18,958 bases of DNA from Candidatus Nitrosopumilus sp. (GTDB lineage: Archaea; Thermoproteota; Nitrososphaeria; Nitrososphaerales; Nitrosopumilaceae): NCBI GenBank assembly GCA_011055585.1, contig DRGT01000092.1, positions 1 through 18,958 on the forward strand, written 5' to 3'. The notes beneath the pieces are model-generated. The model had not been told where the DNA came from, ran no database searches, and saw nothing but the letters and a program-made list of their open reading frames with translations. Each line of letters begins with the position of its first letter. The stretch's first letter is position 1. Shown piece after piece: positions 1 to 6,486 of the stretch. The position numbers were made by a program, and so were the translations under genes.

Positions 1-314
1 AATTAAAAGAAAAAGGAATGGCACTTGGAATTCTTTCTAATACTGAACAAGTTACTTTTTCAATTGTTAATGAAATTATGCCGTTGAATCATTTTGAGTA
101 CAAATTTTTGTCTTACAAAATTGGTTATGCAAAACCAGATAAAAGGATCTACCAACATGTCGTTGAAAATCTTCCTTTTAACAAAGAGAAATTATTATTC
201 ATAGATGACATTTATTCAAATGTCGAATCAGCTAAAACCGTTGGAATAGACTCGTTCCAATTTTTGTCAGTTGAAAATTTAATACAACAATTACGTAACA
301 AGAATATTCTATGA
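1..314 (+). CDS. HAD-superfamily hydrolase, C-terminal part (5' truncated)
   Basis: The reading frame is already open at the left edge (codons from base 3, LKEKGMALGILSNTEQ) and ends at TGA 312-314, so only about the last 103 residues are present. HAD motifs II to IV are visible in order: the Ser/Thr of motif II in GILSNT, the motif III lysine in YAKPDKRIY, and the acidic pair of motif IV in LLFIDDIYSNVESAK. The motif I nucleophile (DxD) would lie upstream of the window. This order and spacing match Cof/haloacid-dehalogenase-like phosphatases acting on small phosphorylated metabolites in the cytoplasm; the substrate cannot be told. It converges on the nuclease gene ending at 519, with a hairpin-rich gap between. 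The inner ATG at 18 is not the true start, because motif I is missing and the frame is open before it. Confidence 0.85.
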   Translation, partial: LKEKGMALGILSNTEQVTFSIVNEIMPLNHFEYKFLSYKIGYAKPDKRIYQHVVENLPFNKEKLLFIDDIYSNVESAKTVGIDSFQFLSVENLIQQLRNKNIL

Positions 315-351
315 CTCAAAGGAAAAAACATCGAGTCACCTCAAAATGATT

Positions 352-365
352 TGCCAAATTTGGCA
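352..365. repeat. Perfect 14-bp palindrome downstream of the HAD gene
   Basis: TGCCAAATTTGGCA is its own reverse complement and lies 37 bp after the HAD stop codon. It could be a dimeric regulator site or a cruciform, or belong to the 3' end structure of the convergent pair. No T-tract follows it directly. Confidence 0.5.
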
Positions 366-376
366 TCGAATATACT

Positions 377-397
377 ATGAAATTACTTAAGGATGAT
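377..397 (+). repeat. 21-bp exact repeat, copy A (inverted partner at 18413-18433)
   Basis: The 21 bases beginning ATGAAATTACTTAAGG are identical to the reverse complement of 18413-18433. Similarity continues past the core: copy A goes on with CAAAGTATGAACCA, copy B with TGAGAAAGTGTGAACCA, which differ by a 3-base indel and two substitutions. In copy A the core opens a 40-codon frame (377-499); in copy B the same frame stops after seven codons. Whether the unit is a promoter element, a structured RNA or a decayed small gene cannot be decided from one window. Confidence 0.7.
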
Positions 398-398
398 C

Positions 399-425
399 AA
401 AGTATGAACCATTTCATACTTTTTT
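399..425 (+). terminator. Stem-loop with T-tract after the HAD gene
   Basis: AGTATGAA (401-408) pairs with TTCATACT (413-420) around a CCAT loop, and AA at 399-400 can pair with the first T bases after the stem. A run of T from 420 to 425 follows immediately, as in an intrinsic terminator. It sits between two convergent genes, so it most likely ends the HAD transcript. Archaeal termination mainly needs the T-tract, so the hairpin may serve for RNA stability. Confidence 0.6.
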
Positions 426-451
426 ATCAACAGAATTACCGAACTGTTGAT
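426..451. repeat. Second hairpin in the convergent gap
   Basis: ATCAACAG (426-433) is complementary to CTGTTGAT (444-451), giving an 8-bp stem with a 10-base loop. It follows the T-tract of the 399-425 hairpin directly. It may help end transcripts from the nuclease side or be part of a structured RNA. Confidence 0.45.
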
Positions 452-490
452 TACTACAATAACAGTGATAGGTTTCACGAATTTTCTGCA

Positions 491-522
491 TTAAACTAAG
501 AATTAAGAATTTTCAAGATTAA
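491..522 (+). repeat. 32-bp direct repeat, copy 1, overlapping the nuclease stop codon
   Basis: These 32 bases match 1008-1039 at 29 of 32 positions in the same orientation, so the two copies bracket the nuclease gene. The stop codon of that gene (TTA at 519-521 on this strand) lies inside the copy. The inner 19 bases (496-514, CTAAGAATTAAGAATTTTC) recur exactly, inverted, at 12448-12466. Confidence 0.75.
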
Positions 523-995
523 CATCCATATTTTTGTGCCCATGCATGAGTTGAAAACTCACTTCTAGAACAAAAAGCCGAAGGCAACCATGCATGATCA
601 GCATCTAAAACAGATTCATTAAGATTAACCCCATTGCAGTAAATCACTGCAATCATTCTACCATAGCTACCTAGTGTTTGCCTATCATCTTCATCAACTA
701 GTGCTTCAGAGCCAACAGGACAGATTTGTTCAACAAAATGTTTTGCATCTAATCCTCCAAACTCATCTAATTCTGGAGTCGAAGCCAACGCAAATCGTAT
801 GGAATTACCATTAACATGAATTGTGTCTCCGTCAACAATTTTAGTCACATTGCCAGTAAAACATGCAGCTGTACCAGAGCAATAATTTGATTGAGCTTCT
901 GGTTCCACTTGTTTTTGTTGAGGTAGAGATGAATAAGTTATTATGGAAATAAGAAAAATACCTGCAATTATTCCTGAAAGTAAAACCTTTTTCAT
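519..995 (-). CDS. Secreted or membrane-anchored staphylococcal-nuclease-like protein (thermonuclease fold)
   Basis: A 158-residue protein with an N-terminal hydrophobic segment (about residues 4-22), then a thermonuclease domain at about 46-158. Family landmarks are VDGDT (D55, D57), R67, STPE (72-75) and YGR (R113), which align with D19/D21, R35, T41-E43 and R87 of staphylococcal nuclease. The position of the metal ligand Asp40 is Ser72 here, so metal binding or activity may differ from the classical enzyme. Six cysteines (39, 45, 92, 120, 142, 158) would suit three disulfides outside the membrane. If active it would cut extracellular or cell-surface nucleic acid, perhaps to scavenge phosphate. 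ATG start at 995. The gene lies between two 32-bp direct repeats and stands alone, convergent with the HAD gene. Confidence 0.8.
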   Translation of the reverse strand: MKKVLLSGIIAGIFLISIITYSSLPQQKQVEPEAQSNYCSGTAACFTGNVTKIVDGDTIHVNGNSIRFALASTPELDEFGGLDAKHFVEQICPVGSEALVDEDDRQTLGSYGRMIAVIYCNGVNLNESVLDADHAWLPSAFCSRSEFSTHAWAQKYGC

Positions 996-1007
996 AAATA
1001 TTCTATC

Positions 1008-1066
1008 TTAAACAAAGAATTAAGAATTTTTAGGATTAATCAGTAAACAAAGTAAACAAAACAAAG
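1008..1066 (+). repeat. Composite repeat, copy 2, upstream of the nuclease gene
   Basis: The left part (1008-1039) matches copy 1 at 491-522 in 29 of 32 positions. The right part (1043-1066, GTAAACAAAGTAAACAAAAC and four more bases) matches the reverse complement of 12423-12446 at 21 of 24 positions, and the AAGAATTAAGAATTTT core is shared there too. In the direction of the nuclease gene the element covers about 13 to 71 bp before the start, so it overlaps the promoter region. Relative to EF-2 the third copy has the same orientation, 56 to 99 bp before the start. Confidence 0.7.
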
Positions 1067-1087
1067 GAGATAATAGAAAAAAATCAT

Positions 1088-1276
1088 GTGGTTTTAGGCA
1101 TGGAAAAAAAGCAGCGAATTACAGAAATTGGCAAAGAATTGTATGCTGATGGAGGAGTTGACGCATTAGAAAATTTCTTTTTTGCACTAAAAAACAGAAT
1201 CGAAGGGGAAATTAATCAAGATCAAAGTCCATTTAAGACATTATGGAATGGACTAGATGATAGCTGGAAATTCTGA
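1088..1276 (+). CDS. Small conserved-looking protein of unknown function
   Basis: An open frame of 58 to 62 residues: GTG at 1088 or ATG at 1100, ending TGA 1274-1276. The protein (MEKKQRITEIGKELYADGGV onward) is charged and probably helical, with no signal peptide, membrane segment or metal motif, and ends in an aromatic stretch (TLWNGLDDSWKF). I do not recognise the family. Codon use and composition look like real coding sequence. The bases over the GTG (1079-1096) recur at 1593-1610, so the start region is part of a repeat; I favour ATG 1100, but a leaderless GTG is possible. Its neighbours are the nuclease gene (divergent) and the DUF5679 gene (convergent). Confidence 0.6.
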   Translation: MVLGMEKKQRITEIGKELYADGGVDALENFFFALKNRIEGEINQDQSPFKTLWNGLDDSWKF

Positions 1277-1308
1277 ATTTGTAGTTTTTAAAAAAAATGA
1301 TAAAATGT

Positions 1309-1452
1309 TCAGCCTTTACCGATTCTGAACATCTTTGTGTTACATGTTCCACATGTACCTTTTATAGCAGGTTTGCCGTTTTTGAGAGTTGTAGGACTTG
1401 CACCCTGGATCTCTCTTTTTTCTCTGCATTTGACACAATAACCAATTGTCAT
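1309..1452 (-). CDS. DUF5679-type small zinc-ribbon protein
   Basis: A 47-residue frame from ATG 1452 to TGA 1309-1311. Two CxxC pairs, YCVKCR (C6, C9) and GTCGTCNTK (C34, C37), flank a basic TLKNGKPAIKG segment and the protein ends KMFRIGKG. This pattern fits the DUF5679 family (CVKCK ... TLKNGRPAxKGxCxxCGTKMFRIG), a tiny zinc ribbon found in archaea and some bacteria whose function is unknown; nucleic-acid or protein binding is usually supposed. Four cysteines can hold one zinc. It converges on the small gene ending at 1276, with 32 bp between. Confidence 0.85.
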   Translation of the reverse strand: MTIGYCVKCREKREIQGASPTTLKNGKPAIKGTCGTCNTKMFRIGKG

Positions 1453-1507
1453 GAGGTTACTGACTAGAGGTGATATTAGCGGAATATTGTAAAAATAATT
1501 TAACTTC

Positions 1508-1532
1508 GAGGCAAATTACAGATCTTTGCCTC
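1508..1532. repeat. Hairpin in the 1453-1941 gap
   Basis: GAGGCAAA (1508-1515) pairs with TTTGCCTC (1525-1532) around a 9-base loop. It lies 56 bp upstream of the DUF5679 start. No T-tract adjoins either side, so it is less likely a simple terminator; it could be an operator or a structured RNA. Confidence 0.5.
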
Positions 1533-1592
1533 ACAAAATGGGCAATTAAAAATGTTAAATTATTTAAGCGAAAAACATAACTAAATTTCAAT

Positions 1593-1610
1593 AAAAATCA
1601 TGTGGTTTTA
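1593..1610 (+). repeat. 18-bp repeat AAAAATCATGTGGTTTTA, second copy
   Basis: This is identical to 1079-1096, which spans the GTG start of the small gene at 1088. Here the same GTG begins only a 9-codon frame, then a T-rich stretch follows. It may be a duplicated start region or a sequence motif used more widely. Confidence 0.55.
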
Positions 1611-1678
1611 ATCTTTTTTTGGGTTTTATAAAATGTTCACAGTTATTTCTAAGATTTGTTAACAGTTCATATCAAATG

Positions 1679-1855
1679 TTAATTGGAAAAATGGAAGGCA
1701 GGATTTGATGAATACAAAGTAAAAACAAACTGCTTTGGTTCAAATGGAAAATAGTTTGTGTAAGTTGCTCTACCTTGTATTATTGCAAGGTCTGGGAGGT
1801 CTTTAATTGTTAGTCCGTTGGTTGCATCATCATTACCAACTGATTGTAGTCTGAT
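1679..1855 (-). pseudogene. Possible gene remnant (58 codons, no start codon)
   Basis: On the minus strand the frame is open for 58 codons between an in-frame TAG (1856-1858) and TAA (1679-1681), without any ATG, GTG or TTG near its beginning. The translation (IRLQSVGNDDATNGLTIKDL onward) has ordinary protein composition and suggests a piece of a beta-rich secreted protein. I cannot name the parent. A chance open frame is the main alternative in such A+T-rich DNA. Confidence 0.3.
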
Positions 1856-1941
1856 CTACAAATGAGTGAAATCTTGATGATTTCTAGGACACCTTTCAGG
1901 AATAGAATATTTATTGAAGTAAATTTTTCTATATTGACACA

Positions 1942-3222
1942 TTGAGTAAAAATAAAATTAAAATTATTGCAAGTTTGTTATCAGTATCAGTTATTATCGG
2001 AATCATCATATTCACTGTACCATTTGACTCTCCCGAGTCAGAATTAACGACAGTTGTATCTCCAACTACAAATAATACAAATTCTTCTTTGACAGGAACC
2101 ATACATATTGGTGGACTCGTTCCTTTAACTGGCAGTTTGTCAAATCTTGGAGAGGATGCAAGAGCAGGCGCAAATCTTGCTGTAATTGATTTTAATGAAT
2201 ACCTTGAAAAATTAGAATCTGACTGGGAATTAGACATGATAACAGAGGATAGTGGAACTAGCCCAACAATTACTCTTGAAAAAATTACCAGTCTTAAAGC
2301 AAAAAATATCAATATTGTACTTGGACCTGCTTCAAGTGCAGAAGTTAGTTATGTGAAAGGCTATGTGGATAGCAATAATATGTTAATTATATCTTATGGT
2401 TCATCTGCAACATCCCTTTCCATACCAAATGATAATCTGTACAGACTAGCTCCAGATACCACAGAACAGGGCAATGCAATTGCCAATATAATCTACAGTG
2501 AGGGAATCACAACACTAATTCCAATATGGAGAGGAGACATATGGGGTGATGGACTGCACGACTCTATATTTTCAGAATTTACAAGAATTGGTGGAACAGT
2601 AGATGAGGGTATACGTTATTTTCCTGACACAACTATGTTTCCTATTGAAATATCATTTCTTGAACAAAGAGTCCAACATCACGTAGATTCAATTGATGCA
2701 GAAAAAATAGGTGTGTTGATTATTGGTTTTCAAGAATATGTACAAATAATATTTTCTGCATCACAATACGATATATTAGATGATGTCAGATGGTTTGGCT
2801 CACCAGGCATTACAGAAACCAGTCAAATGGTTAATGATCCAACTCTGAAGGAGTTTTCAAAAAGAACACAATTCACCGCCATACAGTTTGGCGCATCATC
2901 TTCTTCAGAATATGATAAAGTGAAAAATAGAATAGAATTAGAGATTGGGAGATCAGCAAGCATCTATGCATTTACGGCATATGATGCGGTGTGGATTATT
3001 GGACTTACAATGCTTGAAACTCAAAGTGATGACGTTAGTATTGTAAAAGCGAAATTTCCAGAAATTGCAGAAAATTATAGTGGTGTAATTGGATCCACAA
3101 AACTAAATAATGCAGGAGATCTGGCCACAGCAAACTACGATATAGTTGGGATAAAGAATGATCAATGGTTTTTAGCAGGCACATACAATGCTACTTCAGG
3201 TATTATTTCAAAAACAGGTTGA
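1942..3222 (+). CDS. ABC-type branched-chain amino acid-like substrate-binding protein
   Basis: A 426-residue protein starting at TTG 1942 (MSKNKIKIIASLL). Residues 5-27 form a signal anchor, followed by a Ser/Thr/Asn-rich linker (about 28-52) and a type I periplasmic-binding fold. Recognisable blocks are IHIGGLVPLTGSLSNLGEDA (55-74), the INIVLGPASSAEV strand-turn, and YGSSATSLSIPNDNLYRLAP, all typical of Leu/Ile/Val-binding or Peripla_BP_6 proteins. It would catch a small ligand, perhaps an amino acid or amide, outside the membrane. No permease or ATPase gene is adjacent, so it may work with a transporter encoded elsewhere or serve as a sensor. The TTG lies about 30 bp after a TATA-like TTTATT (about 1908-1913), and no in-frame ATG precedes the signal segment. 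Confidence 0.85.
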   Translation: MSKNKIKIIASLLSVSVIIGIIIFTVPFDSPESELTTVVSPTTNNTNSSLTGTIHIGGLVPLTGSLSNLGEDARAGANLAVIDFNEYLEKLESDWELDMITEDSGTSPTITLEKITSLKAKNINIVLGPASSAEVSYVKGYVDSNNMLIISYGSSATSLSIPNDNLYRLAPDTTEQGNAIANIIYSEGITTLIPIWRGDIWGDGLHDSIFSEFTRIGGTVDEGIRYFPDTTMFPIEISFLEQRVQHHVDSIDAEKIGVLIIGFQEYVQIIFSASQYDILDDVRWFGSPGITETSQMVNDPTLKEFSKRTQFTAIQFGASSSSEYDKVKNRIELEIGRSASIYAFTAYDAVWIIGLTMLETQSDDVSIVKAKFPEIAENYSGVIGSTKLNNAGDLATANYDIVGIKNDQWFLAGTYNATSGIISKTG

Positions 3223-3332
3223 TTAGAATCTATACTAAAAAGTGAATGCATATGGAGAAAAATAATATAACAAAAAATTTTCGTATAGGCACTTATCTCA
3301 CAAGCCGTTTAGAACAATTAAGGATTTTCATT

Positions 3333-3755
3333 TTAACTAGCTGTCATATTAAGTGTAAGAAATTCTGATAGTGGTTCTGGGTTCTCAAAACTTTCCCACA
3401 CATAAATTTCTACCACAAATTTTCCTGATATATTTGGAGTCCATGAAACCCCAGGACTAAAAGTTTTTGTTGGGGTTACTTCAGCTTTAAAGAAATTTAA
3501 ATACTGAATTATGTTTTGGCTATCTTTAATTTGAACTATATATACGAAATCTTGTGAAATATCTTGATTGTTTGTAATGTTTGCTGTGATAACAACTAGC
3601 TGATTTACAATAACATTTTCTGAAACTGTATTGCCTCTAAAATCTGCTAGTCGAGGAGATGTTACTTGTAATCTATCAAGAGATTCAACGGCATATGCCG
3701 CAGGTAAAATCGAGGCTGAAATCATGCCTAAAATCAATAATAGTAACCTTAGCAC
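3333..3755 (-). CDS. Small secreted beta-domain protein
   Basis: A 140-residue protein, GTG start at 3755. A signal peptide is clear (MLRLLLLILGMISASILPAA, cut near AYA-VES). The remaining 118 residues look like a single all-beta, Ig-like domain, with ANITNNQDISQDFVYIVQIK and FVVEIYVWESFENP blocks. I know this domain as a recurrent module in thaumarchaeal secreted proteins, often in larger ones; its function is unknown. No cysteine pairs or catalytic motifs are visible. The gene converges on the binding-protein gene ending at 3222 and is divergent from larA (58 bp between starts). A TATA-like run lies near 3770-3777 on the minus strand. Confidence 0.75.
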   Translation of the reverse strand: MLRLLLLILGMISASILPAAYAVESLDRLQVTSPRLADFRGNTVSENVIVNQLVVITANITNNQDISQDFVYIVQIKDSQNIIQYLNFFKAEVTPTKTFSPGVSWTPNISGKFVVEIYVWESFENPEPLSEFLTLNMTAS

Positions 3756-3813
3756 GAAAATTTCAAATTTTTATCATACTAAAGCGTTTGCGTATAATAT
3801 TATTAGGTTGAAA

Positions 3814-5091
3814 ATGACTAGTTTTAAAATTCCTTATGGCAAAGAAGAAATTTCATTTGAAATGCCTTCTGAATTCAACGTAACTGTAGCTAAAATCAAT
3901 TCTGTATCACCCATTGCTAATATTGCAGAATCTGCAAAAAATGCACTTTTGAATCCAATTAACTCTAAACGACTTACAGAATTAATCAAAAATGATGATT
4001 CTGTATGCATCATTGTCACTGATATTACCCGAGCTTCTCCAGATAAGGAAATTTTACCACATTTAATAGAACAAATATTAGAAAAAACCAATTCAAAAAA
4101 ACTGACTTTACTAATTGCATCTGGGTTACATAGAGAAATGAGTAATGCAGAAAAAATTGAAAAATATGGTGAAGAAATTGCAAGCAATTTTCAGATCATT
4201 AATCATGATGCAACAAATCAAGAAAATCTCATTTCACTTGGAACAACAAAAAATGGTACTCCTATCAAAATTTCAAAAATTGCATATGAATCTGATTTTT
4301 TAATTTCAATCGGTGTTGTCGAACCTCATCAATATGCTGGATATAGTGGGGGGTATAAAACACTAGCAATTGGCGTAGCTAGTGATGAAACTATAAGCAA
4401 AACTCATTCACGAATGTTTATTGAACATCAAAAAACTCGAATTGGAAATATTGATGGTAATATCTTTAATGAAGATATAATTGAAATAGGAAAAAAAGTG
4501 GGATTAGATTTCATTGTAAATGTTATTCTAGATGACAAAAAAAATATTGTTGACATAAAGGCAGGGGAGCCTTTAGCAACATACAAAACATTAGTATCTA
4601 CCGCAAAAAAGATTTCAGAAACTACAATAAGTAAATCATTTGATGTGGCAGTTTGTGGAATAGGATTTCCTAAGGATACAAACTTGTATCAAACAAGTCG
4701 TGCAGCAAGTTATCTTTTTTACCTTCCTACTAAAGTTGTAAAAAATGGAGGATACATCATAATTCCTGCAACCTGTGATGAAGGAGCCGGTCAAGGTATA
4801 GGGGAACAACGATTTTTTGATATGCTAAAAAATAAATCACTCGAACAAATTCTTAACCATAAAAATGATTTCAAAGCTGGTGAACAACGAGCATTCATGA
4901 TGGCTAATGTGCTTAAACACTGTAATGTGATAATTGTTGGCTCTAAAGAACCACAAATTGTGAAGGATGCAAAAATGATTCCTACATCAACAATGAATAA
5001 AGCATTTGAAATAGTTCAAAATGATTTAGGGAAAAATTTAGACGTAATTTTAATTCCTAATGCTATGATGACGCTTCCAATCATAAAATAA
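3814..5091 (+). CDS. larA: LarA-family nickel-pincer racemase or epimerase
   Basis: A 425-residue protein, close to the usual LarA length. The Lactiplantibacillus LarA residues are all present at a constant offset of two: R73 in DITRASPD (R75), H106 in ASGLHRE (H108), H172 in PHQYAGYSGG (H174), K182 (K184, the covalent anchor of the nickel-pincer nucleotide) and H198 in KTHSRM (H200, nickel ligand). It should therefore bind the cofactor and racemise or epimerise a 2-hydroxy acid; LarA homologues act on several such acids, so lactate is not certain. The frame is open back to 3631, but that stretch overlaps the opposite gene and its promoter; ATG 3814 gives the family N-terminus (IPYGKEEISFEMP). 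The cofactor-synthesis genes larB, larC and larE are not in the window. Confidence 0.85.
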   Translation: MTSFKIPYGKEEISFEMPSEFNVTVAKINSVSPIANIAESAKNALLNPINSKRLTELIKNDDSVCIIVTDITRASPDKEILPHLIEQILEKTNSKKLTLLIASGLHREMSNAEKIEKYGEEIASNFQIINHDATNQENLISLGTTKNGTPIKISKIAYESDFLISIGVVEPHQYAGYSGGYKTLAIGVASDETISKTHSRMFIEHQKTRIGNIDGNIFNEDIIEIGKKVGLDFIVNVILDDKKNIVDIKAGEPLATYKTLVSTAKKISETTISKSFDVAVCGIGFPKDTNLYQTSRAASYLFYLPTKVVKNGGYIIIPATCDEGAGQGIGEQRFFDMLKNKSLEQILNHKNDFKAGEQRAFMMANVLKHCNVIIVGSKEPQIVKDAKMIPTSTMNKAFEIVQNDLGKNLDVILIPNAMMTLPIIK

Positions 5092-5107
5092 AAATTATTT
5101 TTCTAAA

Positions 5108-6433
5108 TTATATCGTTATTCTGTAATAATCCCAGCGTTCTGGATCAAATGTATGTACAAATTCTGCATTTTCTGGACTGTTCACTCTTTTTGCTATAAC
5201 ATCTCGAAGTGCAAAACTTGTTAAGAATTTGTATTTTTTTGCATGAGATTGCATGGCAAATAAATGTCGCATTTCACTGCCACCTCTTAATCCCCAATAA
5301 CCCATTTTTAGTGAAATTGGTTCTAAGAAAATTGTATTATATAATCCATAGTTTTCATCTTTGATTTCTGGACGCAATTGATAGCTTTCAAGTGGACCTC
5401 CCTTTGCAAACCCAATAACCTCTCCACTAATGTCTCCTAGCCTAAGTGTATTTAGAATGACATTTGGGTCTCGAACTGCTTCGCCAAATCCGTTTCGAGC
5501 AAATTGTAGAGGTTTTGGCAATTCTTCATAAATTGAAAATAACATTTTGACAAAATCAGAATCCTGCCTTGTTCTCATTTTTTCTATTACTGGGCACAGT
5601 CTTAGATTTTCAAATAAATAGTCAGATTGAATTTGAATTTCCTCTTGTCGTAGATTCAAAAAAGATAAAACATTATCAAAGAAATTTTTTCTCATATGCT
5701 TTGGTAATGTCCGAAGAACAGGGTTTACCATTTCAGTTTCATTATTTAGTAATTCTTCGAAATAAGCTACTGATCTACGAACAATCACTGATGGATGCCA
5801 AGCTAGAGCATGTGCGTTCATCTTTGCCATTTCCATAGCTTTTGAAAAATCTCCTAATGCATAACCAAACACTCTATCAACTATTGAAAGAAACCATCCT
5901 AATTTCAAATAATGCTCTTGTTTTTCTTTATCAGTTTTTGTTAATTCAGATTTTCTAAAACTTTGCTGAATTTGTTTTTCAGCGTTTTCTTTTAGTTGAC
6001 CTGCCCAAGGATAAGTAGTTCTAAGAATTAATGCTTTAACAATTTCAATATCTAACTTTGCAGATTCTATGTGTTGCTTTAGATTCTTATCCATTGTAAT
6101 AAATCTTAGAACGCTTTCTTCGTGTGGCTTGTCAACACTTTTTTGAGGATCAAAATCATGGAAAAGAGCAGCAGTGTAAAGATACTTCAAATCCTCTTTA
6201 GTGATTTTGAAATGTTCTCTACCAAGTTTTGAAGCTAGCAAAGTACCAAAAGTAACTTCTAATTCATGATTGACGTTGTGATAACCGTAATAATCTGCAC
6301 CAAGACCCTGACTTTCAAACAAATCGATTGTATAATCTAGCATTTCGGTATAGCAATCTTCATCCATTCCACATTCTACTAGCAAATTGATAATCTCATT
6401 TCTTAATGCCGGTGTAGAAGCAAATTCCTGCAT
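5108..6433 (-). CDS. HD-domain phosphohydrolase with a GNAT-like C-terminal region
   Basis: A 441-residue protein, ATG start at 6433. The N-terminal half carries an HD fold: YHNVNHELEV (H52, H56), FHDFDP (H92-D93) and a distal Asp186 in LSIVDRV, giving the H...HD...D metal set. The YHNxxHxxxV form resembles class I cyclic-nucleotide phosphodiesterases. From about residue 315 there is a second region, with a FLEPISLKMGYWGLRGGSEM strand-loop-helix and a SFALRDVIAKR helix, that looks like the acyl-CoA-binding part of a GNAT acetyltransferase. I infer a two-domain protein; a nucleotide or cyclic-nucleotide phosphate substrate is likely for the first domain, and the second may transfer or merely sense acyl-CoA. 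It is convergent with larA (16 bp) and divergent from the gene at 6487 (53 bp). Confidence 0.7.
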   Translation of the reverse strand: MQEFASTPALRNEIINLLVECGMDEDCYTEMLDYTIDLFESQGLGADYYGYHNVNHELEVTFGTLLASKLGREHFKITKEDLKYLYTAALFHDFDPQKSVDKPHEESVLRFITMDKNLKQHIESAKLDIEIVKALILRTTYPWAGQLKENAEKQIQQSFRKSELTKTDKEKQEHYLKLGWFLSIVDRVFGYALGDFSKAMEMAKMNAHALAWHPSVIVRRSVAYFEELLNNETEMVNPVLRTLPKHMRKNFFDNVLSFLNLRQEEIQIQSDYLFENLRLCPVIEKMRTRQDSDFVKMLFSIYEELPKPLQFARNGFGEAVRDPNVILNTLRLGDISGEVIGFAKGGPLESYQLRPEIKDENYGLYNTIFLEPISLKMGYWGLRGGSEMRHLFAMQSHAKKYKFLTSFALRDVIAKRVNSPENAEFVHTFDPERWDYYRITI

Positions 6434-6486
6434 TGCTAATCGATCAATATTCTAATTTTTAAAGTTGTAGGAATAGCAGATTCATA

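Larger units (their letters stand above)
1453..1941. other. 490-bp intergenic stretch with hairpin, repeat and possible gene remnant
   Basis: No intact gene was found. From left to right it holds the upstream region of the DUF5679 gene, an 8-bp-stem hairpin (1508-1532), a second copy of an 18-base motif (1593-1610) followed by a T-rich run (1613-1619), an open but startless frame on the minus strand (1679-1855), and a TATA-like TTTATT about 30 bp before the TTG start at 1942. Confidence 0.6.

Noticed and set aside
377..499. A 40-codon frame starting with ATG at 377
   Set aside because: It runs through two hairpins, a T-tract and the 32-bp repeat, so structure explains the sequence better; kept only as a point in the 21-bp repeat finding.
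1593..1640. Nine-codon frame after the second 18-base repeat
   Set aside because: Too short and ends in a T-rich run; treated as a repeat, not a gene.
1741..1860. Possible tRNA or structured RNA in the gap
   Set aside because: No acceptor stem or T-arm consensus could be matched on either strand.
1929..2312. Minus-strand open frame inside the binding-protein gene
   Set aside because: It is the antisense shadow of the signal and first domain of a clear substrate-binding protein.
3631..3813. N-terminal extension of larA in the open frame
   Set aside because: It overlaps the coding sequence and promoter of the opposite secreted-protein gene, and the family N-terminus begins at ATG 3814.
3834..4187. 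Minus-strand open frame inside larA
   Set aside because: Antisense to conserved LarA residues, without a recognisable domain.
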